Below, in pieces: positions 31,407 to 40,141 of a stretch of DNA of 64,000 nucleotides. The notes under the pieces were generated by a model. That model saw only the letters and a program-made list of their open reading frames with translations. It made no database searches and was not told where the DNA came from. Each line of letters opens with the position of its first letter. Position 1 is the first letter of the stretch. A program made the position numbers and the translations under genes. The DNA is from Gammaproteobacteria bacterium. Its GTDB lineage: Bacteria > Pseudomonadota > Gammaproteobacteria > Xanthomonadales > Wenzhouxiangellaceae. Location: NCBI GenBank assembly GCA_003567685.1, contig PWYW01000029.1, positions 1 through 64,000 on the forward strand. Reading direction: 5' to 3'.

Positions 31407-34400
31407 TCAGTGATTCAGTCCGTGCATATCGAAACCATCCTGGCCGCGCGGTGGGATGGGTTCGGGCTGCGGGTCAACCAGCGGCGACTCATCCAGGCGC
31501 TGCAGCAGGTGCCGGATGGCCGCATCCAGTTGCGCATCTTCGCCGCGCCAGGTGGCGTGCGGCGGGTTCAGCACTTCAATGTCCGGCGCTACGCCACGAC
31601 CTTCGATCATCCAGCGGCCGTCGGGGGTGTATTGCGGCAACTGGGCGGCGCGCAACAGGCCCTGGTCAACCAGTCGGTTGGTGTCGCTGAGCCAGACGCC
31701 GGCGCCGGCGCTGCGTTGGCCGATCAACGGGCCCAGCTCCAGCGCCTTGACGCCGGCCGAGAAAGTTTCACCGTCGGAGTAGGTCAGCTCGTCCATCAAC
31801 ACGACCAGATGGCCCCGGAAGGTCTGTTGCATGTTCCAGAACGGCTCCTGGCCGGGCCGCTGCCAGAACATCCAGGCTCGCCTGAGCAGCTTTTCGATGA
31901 TCCAGCTGTCGATGTTGCCGCCACGATTGCGGCGCACATCGATGATCAAACCCTCGCGATCGAAATTGGCGTAGAACTCGCGGGCAAAATCGGCGATGTC
32001 GTTCGGGCCCATGGCGTGCAGGTGCAAGTAACCCAGCCGGGCTTCGCCAACGGCCTCGACCTTGCCGCGCCGGCTGTGGACCCAGTCCTGGTAGCGCAGA
32101 CGATAGTCTTCGCCGGCCGAAATCGGCTCGACGACCACAGCCATCGAGTCGCCTTCGCGCAGCACGTCAAGACGCACCTGCTGGCCGGCCTGGTGCTTGA
32201 GCAACAGCGACAGATCGTCGACCTGGTTGACCGCGCGATCGTTGACGTGAGTAATGATGTCGTCGATTTGCAGTTGTACGCCAGGGCGGCTTAATGGCGA
32301 GCGCTGGTTGGGCAGCTCGGGATCGGTCTGGTAGATACGCACGATGCGCGCGCCCTGCTCAACCCTTTCAAACTCGCCGCCCAGAAAGGCCGGGCTGGCC
32401 AGCTCTCGCTGGCTGGGATAGTCGCCACCACGCACTTGCGAGTGCAACACGCCCAACTCGGCAGCCATTTGCGCCAGCAGGTCATCAAGCTCACGGCGAT
32501 CGCCCACTCGGGCAACCAGCGGCTCGTACTTGTCACGAATGGCCTGCCAGTCCTGGCCGCGCATGGCCGGGTCGAACAGGAAATCGCGCTGCATCCGCCA
32601 GGCATCGGCGAACATCTGCGGCCACTCCTGCATCGGCTGAACCGGCAGACGCCAGCGGTCCAGCCGAACCTGGAATGGATCGGTATCGGACGGCGGCCGT
32701 GCGCCGGTATCGACGATGAACAGCCCGCCACGACCGGCGCGGCGATAGTAGAGCTTGCTGGCATCGGCCGAGAGCTGGAGCTGGATCACGCCGTCGGCAA
32801 AGGTCTCCAGCCGGGCCTGGTCGGGCTGGAAATCCAGTGTTCTCAGGCGCGGCTGCTGGCCGCGACCGGCGGCCCGGTCAAGCAGGAACAAGCGATTGTT
32901 GGCTGCGGCCAATTGACTGAAATTGCCTGACTCCACGGGCACCTCGTAAAGCCGGTCTCGCAGACCAGACAGCTCAATGGCAGGCAGGCCGTTGTCGTTG
33001 TTGTCATTGCCCTCGCCGTCATTGCTCGCAGCGCCTTGCTGACCAGTCAGTTCATGCCGGGGCATCAGGGGAAAGTCCAGCCCTGGCTGCAGGGCGTAGG
33101 CATAGATTCGCGTGCGGCGGTCAAACATCGGGCCCAGGTTGCGATCACCCCAGGGCGAGGCTGGGGTGGCTTCGAAATTGCGGTTCGAGAGGAAAAACAG
33201 CCAGCGGTTATCCGGCGTGAAAGCGGGTGAGAAGCTTTCATAGCGATCACTGGTAATCGTATGTAATTTCTCACTTTCAATATCATAAATCAGCAACTGA
33301 CGACGCTGAACACCGGAATCGGAACGCACCAGCACCAACTGTCGGCTATCGGGCGAAAAGACCAGCTCAGCATGACCGCCAATGGGCGAACGGTCGATCA
33401 GTTGTTGCTCGCCACGCTCCAGATCCATCAGCCACAGGCGGCCGCGCTGGTCGCCGTGGACCAGCAGGCGGCCGTCCGGCGACGGCAACAATTGCACACG
33501 CTGACTGTCGCCATCGCGGGTCAAGGCTTCCCCCGGCTCGCGGCCGTCCAGCGGAAAGCGCCAGATTTCGTGCTCGCCACTGGCATCGACAATGGCATAC
33601 ACCCAATCGCCATCAGGCGAGAGTACGGCCTGGCGAGCTCGGCTTTGCTCGGGCAGCTCGAGGTCAATTCGACGCAGCGCACCGGTACCGGCGACCGCCA
33701 CCTGGCCGCGCGCGGTCAGCACCAGGCGGTCGCCTCTGGGTGCCAGGCGAACCGATTCGAGAAAATCCGTTGCCCGCTCGAGCCAGCGGGTCATGCCCTG
33801 GCTGCGGTCAGAGGATAGAAGAATCGGCAGGCGCTCGCTGTCTCCGTTACCCAGGTCCAGCCGGCGCAGGTCGGCACCGTGCTGGTAGACAATCTGGCCA
33901 CGGTACAGGCTGGGCGAACGGACGTCGAAGTCATCATGGAAGGTGACCTGGATCAACTCATCATTGTCAGGGTTGAATTCCCACAGGTTATTGACGCCAC
34001 CGTTGGCATCGCCGACCAGGTACAGGCGCCCATTCCACCACATCGGCGCATCCAGGTTGCCCGTGTAGTCGGCCGCCAGGCGGGTTGCTTCTTCGTCGCT
34101 GGACGGGTCAAAACGCCACAGTTGCGACATGGCACCGCCGCGGTATTCGCGCGCGTTGTCGCCGGTCAGCGCCAGACCAAAGCGGATGAAGTAGACCACA
34201 CCGTTTTCGTCGATGGCGGCAGCGCGAGCGTCCATCAGCGGCAGCTCGCGACGATCCAGGGTGTCGGGGTCCACCGCGCGCAAGACCCGGAACGAGGCCG
34301 GTGCCGGAATCGCCGAGGTGGTATAGAGCACCTCGCCTTCTGGCGTCCAGCCGGTGACCTGGGCTGCCGCACTTTCGAAACTGAGTCGACGCGGCAGGCC

Positions 34401-34706
34401 GCCGCTGGCCGGCATCACGTAGACCGCGTCAATACCGTCATAACGACCGGTAAAAGCCAGCCACTGGCCATCCGGTGACAGCGCCGGATGGCGCTTGGCT
34501 TCGGCATGGTTGGTCAAGCGATGGGCCAGGCCGCCGTACGGAGACACCCGCCACAGATCGCCTTCGGAAACGAACACCAGCTGCTCGGCACCCAGCGCCG
34601 GCTGGCGGTAGTAGCCCTCAACGGCAGCAGAGGCCGGGAACACCCAGCAGGAAAGAGTCAGCAGGATCAGCCACCCGGTCAAGCGCATCAAACTTGCTCC
34701 TGTCAA
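31407..34706 (-). CDS. Tricorn-like S41 peptidase with beta-propeller and PDZ domains
   Basis: 1099 aa; signal peptide, WD40/TolB-like repeats, PDZ region, S41 region GLIIDVRRNRGGNIDSWIIEKL and LMDELTYSDGETFSAGVKAL. Confidence 0.9.
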   Translation of the reverse strand: MTGASLMRLTGWLILLTLSCWVFPASAAVEGYYRQPALGAEQLVFVSEGDLWRVSPYGGLAHRLTNHAEAKRHPALSPDGQWLAFTGRYDGIDAVYVMPASGGLPRRLSFESAAAQVTGWTPEGEVLYTTSAIPAPASFRVLRAVDPDTLDRRELPLMDARAAAIDENGVVYFIRFGLALTGDNAREYRGGAMSQLWRFDPSSDEEATRLAADYTGNLDAPMWWNGRLYLVGDANGGVNNLWEFNPDNDELIQVTFHDDFDVRSPSLYRGQIVYQHGADLRRLDLGNGDSERLPILLSSDRSQGMTRWLERATDFLESVRLAPRGDRLVLTARGQVAVAGTGALRRIDLELPEQSRARQAVLSPDGDWVYAIVDASGEHEIWRFPLDGREPGEALTRDGDSQRVQLLPSPDGRLLVHGDQRGRLWLMDLERGEQQLIDRSPIGGHAELVFSPDSRQLVLVRSDSGVQRRQLLIYDIESEKLHTITSDRYESFSPAFTPDNRWLFFLSNRNFEATPASPWGDRNLGPMFDRRTRIYAYALQPGLDFPLMPRHELTGQQGAASNDGEGNDNNDNGLPAIELSGLRDRLYEVPVESGNFSQLAAANNRLFLLDRAAGRGQQPRLRTLDFQPDQARLETFADGVIQLQLSADASKLYYRRAGRGGLFIVDTGARPPSDTDPFQVRLDRWRLPVQPMQEWPQMFADAWRMQRDFLFDPAMRGQDWQAIRDKYEPLVARVGDRRELDDLLAQMAAELGVLHSQVRGGDYPSQRELASPAFLGGEFERVEQGARIVRIYQTDPELPNQRSPLSRPGVQLQIDDIITHVNDRAVNQVDDLSLLLKHQAGQQVRLDVLREGDSMAVVVEPISAGEDYRLRYQDWVHSRRGKVEAVGEARLGYLHLHAMGPNDIADFAREFYANFDREGLIIDVRRNRGGNIDSWIIEKLLRRAWMFWQRPGQEPFWNMQQTFRGHLVVLMDELTYSDGETFSAGVKALELGPLIGQRSAGAGVWLSDTNRLVDQGLLRAAQLPQYTPDGRWMIEGRGVAPDIEVLNPPHATWRGEDAQLDAAIRHLLQRLDESPLVDPQPEPIPPRGQDGFDMHGLNH

Positions 34707-34783
34707 TCAACAAAGCTTCACAGGATACCCGGTGGCGATCAAGACGACTGAACAACGCCAGCGTCGACAAACATCAAGACCTG

Positions 34784-34800
34784 TTCTCAGCTTCTGAGAA
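34784..34800. promoter_or_regulatory. Inverted repeat TTCTCAG-CTT-CTGAGAA upstream of imuA
   Basis: 7-bp perfect arms, 3-nt loop, directly next to the candidate SOS box. Confidence 0.4.
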
Positions 34801-34801
34801 A

Positions 34802-34817
34802 CTGTAAATTAATATAG
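34802..34817. promoter_or_regulatory. Candidate LexA-binding site (one half-site mismatch) upstream of imuAB
   Basis: CTGT-AAATTAAT-ATAG; AT-rich N8 core, ends 27 nt before the ATG at 34845. Compare the perfect box at lexA. Confidence 0.65.
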
Positions 34818-34844
34818 CTTCATGACCACCACGATACAGGCCCC

Positions 34845-35648
34845 ATGACCAACACCATCACCCGACACGCCCTGGACACGCTGCTGGAGTCACGCCGGGA
34901 CCTGTGGCGTGGCCGGCGTCGCCCGCGCCTGGCCTGCCTGAGCAGCGGCCAGGCCCGTATTGACCAGTGGTTGCCTGACGGCGGCTGGCCCTGCGGCAAG
35001 TTGACCGAACTGCTGCCCAGCCTGCCAGCCTGCGGGGAACTGGCCCTGCTGACGCCATTGCTGGCATCACAAAGCGCCCGTCAACGCCCCAGCCTGCTGG
35101 CCAATCCGCCGCTGGTGCCTTGTCCACAATCACTCAGACGTGCCGGCGTGGCAGCCGGACAACTGTTGATCGTTCGCGCGCCCAAATACGCACTGTGGGC
35201 CGCCGAACAAGCATTGAAAAGCGGCCTGTGCGGTGCCGTGGTGGTCTGGCACCCGCCGGGACGGGTCGATCAGCGCAGTATTCGACGGCTGGCGCTGGCC
35301 GCCGAGCAAGGCGAGGCACCACTGCTGATCTGCTACCGCCCCGGCCAGAAACCACCGCCGGCGCTGGCCGAACTGCGCCTGGCCATACGACCTGGGCCGG
35401 AGCTATTGATGCTGCGCGGCGGACAGGCTGCACCGCTGCACCTGGGGCGCCCGAACGTCATCGAATTGCCGCGCGGCGACACAGCACCGCCGACACGCCG
35501 GGATACGGTCAAACGGCCGATGGCCCGCATTCACAGCCTGGCGGCACATCGCGCGGCCTCTGCCAACGAGCCGCCGCTGACGCCCTGGCCCCGCCGCCTG
35601 GCACCCTCTCGAGCAGAACCACGGCGGCACCTGCCTGGCCATGGCTGA
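34845..35648 (+). CDS. imuA: ImuA (RecA/SulA-like, mutagenesis cassette)
   Basis: 267 aa; LACLSSGQARIDQWLPDGGWPCGKLTELLPSLPACGELALLTPLL, typical ImuA start; overlaps the ImuB-encoding ORF. Confidence 0.85.
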   Translation: MTNTITRHALDTLLESRRDLWRGRRRPRLACLSSGQARIDQWLPDGGWPCGKLTELLPSLPACGELALLTPLLASQSARQRPSLLANPPLVPCPQSLRRAGVAAGQLLIVRAPKYALWAAEQALKSGLCGAVVVWHPPGRVDQRSIRRLALAAEQGEAPLLICYRPGQKPPPALAELRLAIRPGPELLMLRGGQAAPLHLGRPNVIELPRGDTAPPTRRDTVKRPMARIHSLAAHRAASANEPPLTPWPRRLAPSRAEPRRHLPGHG

Positions 35649-37062
35649 ACAGCTATGGGCAGGTCTTTATTGCCCACGCTTGGCGCTGGACAGTGCCTGG
35701 CAAGCCATTGAGGTGAACCGCCCCACGGCCGTTCATTATGGCCAGGGCGAACAGGTCCGGATCCTTCAGGTCAATACCAAGGCGCAGGCTGGCGGTGTTC
35801 AGCCAGGCCAGACCCTGGCCAGCGCCCTGGCCATCCTGCCGACGCTGCACACCCGGCCACGTCAGCCAGCCCAGGAACGAATGGCCCTGGAGCAACTGGC
35901 CAGTTGCGCCTATACCCATAGTCATCAAGTGGTACTGTGCCCTCCCGATGGCTTGCTGCTGGAAATTGGCGGCAGCCGGCGGTTGCGCGGCGGCCTGAAG
36001 CCGCTGCTGGACGAACTGCAATCCAGCATTGCGGCGTTGGGGTTCAGCATCCGCATCGGCCTGGCACCGTTCCCAGCCACGGCGCAGCTGTTCAGCCGGC
36101 TCGGCCTTAAAGCGCTGGATCAGTCCAAGGCACTAAGGAAACTGCATGCGCTGACACCCCGGCAACTGGCACTGGAGCCGGCCTGGCTGCGGTCGCTGGA
36201 GGGCTGTGGCCTGGAACGACTGGACCAGGTTCTTGCCCTGCCGACGTCTGAACGCGCGCGGCGCTTCGGTCCAGGGCTGAACGACTACCTGAGCCAGATC
36301 AGCGGTTGCGCCCAGGCCACGCCCGCGACCTGGCAACCGGCACCGCGTTTTCAGTTGCGTCTGGAACTGCCCCAGGCCACCGCGCAAACCCAGGCCTTGA
36401 TGTTTGCCTGCAAACGCGCCCTGACCAGCCTGCAACACTGGCTCGAAGTGCGCGATCATGGCCTGACCCGGCTCGATATTGGCCTTGAGCGCGAGGACCA
36501 GGGCCCAGCATTGTCCACCCATGTCGCGCTGTCGCGAACCGGTTTTGATCACCGGCGCCTGCTGGAACTGATCGACCTGAAACTGGGCGCACTGACGCTG
36601 CCGGCCGCCATCCAGGCCCTGACCTTCCGCGCCGACAGCACGGCAACCCATCGGCCACCCCAGGCTGACTTGTTCAGCGGCCACAATCGGGGCGATGCCT
36701 GGCCCGCCCTGCTCGACCGCCTGCGTAGCCGTATCGACAACCAGGATCTGGTTGGCATCACCGATTGCCCCGACCATCGCCCGGAAAAAGCCTGGGCCTG
36801 GACGCTACCGGGCGAAAACGCCAGACAAGCAACCATTTGCTCGCAGCCCCGCCCCAGCTGGCTATTGCCAACGCCCAGGCCCTGTCGCTCAGACCGACTT
36901 GAATTGATCGACGGCCCCGAGCGCATCGAGAGCGGCTGGTGGGATGGCCAGGACTGCCGTCGAGACTACTGGACGGCAATCGACAACAACGGCCTTAAAC
37001 TCTGGGTCTTTGAAGAGTTCAAGCCACGTAGCGGCTGGTTCATTCACGGAATCTTTGAGTAG
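35641..37062 (+). CDS. imuB: ImuB (inactive Y-family polymerase-like protein)
   Basis: 473 aa; LWAGLYCPRLALDSAW...DGLLLEIGGSRRLRGG; Y-family fold lacking catalytic carboxylates. Confidence 0.9.
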   Translation: MAEQLWAGLYCPRLALDSAWQAIEVNRPTAVHYGQGEQVRILQVNTKAQAGGVQPGQTLASALAILPTLHTRPRQPAQERMALEQLASCAYTHSHQVVLCPPDGLLLEIGGSRRLRGGLKPLLDELQSSIAALGFSIRIGLAPFPATAQLFSRLGLKALDQSKALRKLHALTPRQLALEPAWLRSLEGCGLERLDQVLALPTSERARRFGPGLNDYLSQISGCAQATPATWQPAPRFQLRLELPQATAQTQALMFACKRALTSLQHWLEVRDHGLTRLDIGLEREDQGPALSTHVALSRTGFDHRRLLELIDLKLGALTLPAAIQALTFRADSTATHRPPQADLFSGHNRGDAWPALLDRLRSRIDNQDLVGITDCPDHRPEKAWAWTLPGENARQATICSQPRPSWLLPTPRPCRSDRLELIDGPERIESGWWDGQDCRRDYWTAIDNNGLKLWVFEEFKPRSGWFIHGIFE

Positions 37063-37204
37063 TGCCATCGGCTTTGCCAACGTCGAGACATACTAGTACC
37101 TGCATAAGTATTACTCCCGACTTGATTGCAACAAGCACTTGTCGCACAATGAAAAATCGCGGCGGATTCGACAGGCTTCCCGCCGATTCACTGGGGTTTG
37201 CACC

Positions 37205-38128
37205 ATGCTCAAGGCTACAAGGAACGCACCGCCCGGCAAGCGAGTTCTGTTCGTCGATGACTCGCGCCTCATGCGTTATGCCGGCGGCCGGTTTCTCGAC
37301 CAGAAGTGCGACCTGATCATGGCAGAAAACGGCGAACAGGCTTGGGAGCTCCTTAACGAAGATCGTCAAATCGGCTTGGTTTTTACCGACCTGATGATGC
37401 CGGTCATGGACGGCCATGAGCTGATTCGCACCATCCGCTCGTGCCGCCATCAGCGCATCCGGCAAATGCCCGTGCTGGCAGTTACTGGCAGCGAAGAAGC
37501 CAACGCACGGGAGAAGGCTCTGGCTGCCGGCGCAACCGCCTTTATTCCCAAGCCCTTCAGCGCCGACGACTTGAGCAGCGCGCTCAAAATTCATCTGCAC
37601 GGTGAAATCCCCGACCCGGAACTGGTCATGCGCGGCGGCGGACAACAGCCCGACCACCCCATGTTCAAACAACTTCCAGAGCCCGATTATTACTATTTGC
37701 GTATTGAGCAAGCCTTTGCGTTCCATGTGCGCCAGAGCCTGGATTTGGCATTGATGCATGTCAAACTCAGCAACCATGAGCACCTGGCCCAGCGTTTTGG
37801 ACAGGCCTGGGCACGGGCCATCATGCGAAACCTGCGCTATTTCCTGCTACGTGAATTGAGGCAGGACGACTCGGTTCATCAGACCGGTGATGATCTTTAC
37901 AGCGTGATCTTGATGGGCACCCATAAAGCCGGTGCCCGGGCGCTGGTCAGCCGTTTGCGACGTGCCCTGTCCGGGGCGAAAATTCGCTTTGCCAGCCAGG
38001 AGATCGAGCTGGCCGTACGTTTCGGCATCCAGTTCCCCGATCTGGTCAGGGACGATTCACCGGCCAAGCTGCTGGCCGCTGCCCACTCCCTGTTTGACTT
38101 CAACAGCCAGATTTCGCGCATCCGCTAG
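37205..38128 (+). CDS. Response regulator: REC domain plus degenerate GGDEF-like domain
   Basis: VLFVDDSRLMRYAGGRF, VFTDLMMPVMDGHELI; C-terminal domain has TGDDLYSVIL where GGDEF would be. Confidence 0.8.
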   Translation: MLKATRNAPPGKRVLFVDDSRLMRYAGGRFLDQKCDLIMAENGEQAWELLNEDRQIGLVFTDLMMPVMDGHELIRTIRSCRHQRIRQMPVLAVTGSEEANAREKALAAGATAFIPKPFSADDLSSALKIHLHGEIPDPELVMRGGGQQPDHPMFKQLPEPDYYYLRIEQAFAFHVRQSLDLALMHVKLSNHEHLAQRFGQAWARAIMRNLRYFLLRELRQDDSVHQTGDDLYSVILMGTHKAGARALVSRLRRALSGAKIRFASQEIELAVRFGIQFPDLVRDDSPAKLLAAAHSLFDFNSQISRIR

Positions 38129-38135
38129 ACACCTC

Positions 38136-38792
38136 ATGGCACTTCGCTTTGATGCCGCCATTTTCGACATGGACGGCCTGCTTATCGATTCCGAACCCTT
38201 GTGGCAAGAGGCAGAAATCCACTGTTTCCGCGCGCTCGGCGTGCCTGTTACCCGCAAATTGTGTCGTGAAAGTGCCGGCCGACGGCTGGATGAAGTGATT
38301 GCGCTCTGGCATGACCGCTTTGGCTGGGAAGGCCCCAGCCAGGACGAGATGGTTCAACGCGTGCTGGCAGAGGTAAGCCGACTCATCCTCGAACGTGGCC
38401 AACCGCTACCCGGCGTTCATGGTTTGATGGACGAGCTGAAAAACCAGGGTCTGACGCTGGCGATTGCCTCCTCTTCCCCACCCGAACTGATCACGGCGGT
38501 TATCGACAAGCTGGAGCTGGCCGACAAGCTGGAGCTCTTCCATTCCGGCACCGCCGAGCGCCGTGGCAAACCGGACCCGGCGGTATTTCTGTCGACCGCC
38601 CGACGATTGGAGGTGGAGCCCGCTCGCTGCCTGGTGTTCGAAGACGCGCCGGCCGGTGTGCTGGCCGGCCATCGCGCGGGCATGACCGTGATTGCCGTGC
38701 CATCGGTGTTCGAGCTGGATGACCCCGGCTTTGAGAAAGCAGACCAAGTGCTCGCAAGCCTGGAAGACTTCAGGCTCGATGCGTTGGATTGA
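38136..38792 (+). CDS. HAD-family phosphatase (HxpB-like)
   Basis: MALRFDAAIFDMDGLLIDSEPLWQEAE; FHSGTAERRGKPDPAVFL; VFEDAPAGVLAGHRAGM. Confidence 0.9.
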   Translation: MALRFDAAIFDMDGLLIDSEPLWQEAEIHCFRALGVPVTRKLCRESAGRRLDEVIALWHDRFGWEGPSQDEMVQRVLAEVSRLILERGQPLPGVHGLMDELKNQGLTLAIASSSPPELITAVIDKLELADKLELFHSGTAERRGKPDPAVFLSTARRLEVEPARCLVFEDAPAGVLAGHRAGMTVIAVPSVFELDDPGFEKADQVLASLEDFRLDALD

Positions 38793-38815
38793 TTGGCTAA
38801 ACCGCAGACATCGGC

Positions 38816-39556
38816 TCAATCAGCCGGCGCGTCTGCCGGGCCCTGGCCGATCCACGGTTCAAACGGCCAGTCACTGCCGGACTGCATGGCCAACAGGGCT
38901 GCACGCTCGCGCTGCTCGATAGTGCCCAGGAAATGTTCAGCGCCGCTCAAGGCCCCAAATGCACTCATGCCGCGCTGCAGAAAGCCATGCAGCGCACCGA
39001 ACCCCGCCATTTCGGCCGGCCCCTGCATCATTCGAAGCAATTGCCGGACCATCGGTTTCTTGACCGTTTCGTCCAGCAGCTCGCCCAACTCAACAATCAG
39101 GTCGATCTGTTCCTGGCGGCCTGCCCAGTCGCCGTCGCTGCGGTAGGCAACCGCATAGGCCGGCTGGTCCAGCCGCTGATCGAGCGGCAACAGCGCAGAC
39201 AAGGTCAAATCAAACTCCAGACTGACCGCCTGCAATCTCAAGGCCTCGCCGATGGCATGCAGCAGGTGTCCCGGCAGGAAACGCCGCATGACCGGTACAA
39301 CACGAGCCAACTGGTGATCGCGCGATTCCACATCACGACCGCCGTAGAGCTCATCAAGAAAAAACTCGCAGGCCTGGCTGGACTCGGGGTCAGCGGCCAG
39401 ATCGGCATAGGTTTCGTCCAGTCGCCGGCGCTGCCATTGCTGCAGCCGGTCGAGCGATGCCCGGTCATCCGCCGGCAAGGCATCGATACGCGCTGCCAGC
39501 TGCTGGTTGCGCTCGATCTGGACCTTCAAATGGTCAACGGCTGTGCGCTTGCTCAC
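38816..39556 (-). CDS. FFLEELY-motif protein (uncharacterised)
   Basis: ACEFFLDELYGGRDVESRDHQLARVVPVMRRFLP matches the FFLEELY family hallmark. Confidence 0.75.
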   Translation of the reverse strand: MSKRTAVDHLKVQIERNQQLAARIDALPADDRASLDRLQQWQRRRLDETYADLAADPESSQACEFFLDELYGGRDVESRDHQLARVVPVMRRFLPGHLLHAIGEALRLQAVSLEFDLTLSALLPLDQRLDQPAYAVAYRSDGDWAGRQEQIDLIVELGELLDETVKKPMVRQLLRMMQGPAEMAGFGALHGFLQRGMSAFGALSGAEHFLGTIEQRERAALLAMQSGSDWPFEPWIGQGPADAPAD

Positions 39557-39996
39557 AACGATTCAATCGCTTGCAACAATTCATCGCGCTTGCGCCGGAA
39601 CACCGCAACGGCTTCAACGTGGCGGTAGCGAACCGTGTGCGACTCATCCAGAAGAAAGACGCCGCGCTTCATTCCGATCAGTCCCTTGCAGCCGTACTGT
39701 TCGGCAACGGCCAGGTCAGGATCACTCAGCAGCACGAAAGGAAGCTGATGTTTGTCCCTGAATGCCCGGTGCGAGGCTTCATCATCGGCGCTGATGCCGA
39801 CCACCTGAACGCCCAGATCAGCGAACTGTTCAACGCCATCGCGATAGTCGCAAAGCTGACGCGTGCACACCGGCGTATCATCACCGGGATAAAACACCAG
39901 CAGCAGGCGCTGACCCCGCTGATCCGACAAGCTGAACGCTTGTCCGTCGGCGTCGGTCAGGGTGAAATCGGGCGCGGATTGATCAAGTTCGGGCAT
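39553..39996 (-). CDS. Peroxiredoxin (Bcp/PrxQ-like)
   Basis: MPELDQSAPDFTLTDADGQAFSLSDQRGQRLLLVFYPGDDTPVCTRQLCDYRD. Confidence 0.92.
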   Translation of the reverse strand: MPELDQSAPDFTLTDADGQAFSLSDQRGQRLLLVFYPGDDTPVCTRQLCDYRDGVEQFADLGVQVVGISADDEASHRAFRDKHQLPFVLLSDPDLAVAEQYGCKGLIGMKRGVFLLDESHTVRYRHVEAVAVFRRKRDELLQAIESL

Positions 39997-40141
39997 GTAA
40001 ATTCCTCGCTGATGGCGCTGCCATACTGGAATGTATGGTGTCTGCATTATAATGAGACCAAGAGGGTTTAATGTTCAGGGCAACCCAACCTTCCGGTGCC
40101 CTGCGCTGGGCAAACCCACCGACAGACCAAGGACTATAGCC

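Noticed and set aside
31410-32930. Plus-strand ORFs of 140-294 aa
   Set aside because: Antisense to the tricorn-like peptidase gene.
40040-40060. TATAAT at 40048-40053 as a promoter
   Set aside because: No convincing -35 element at 16-18 nt; not supported enough to list as a feature.
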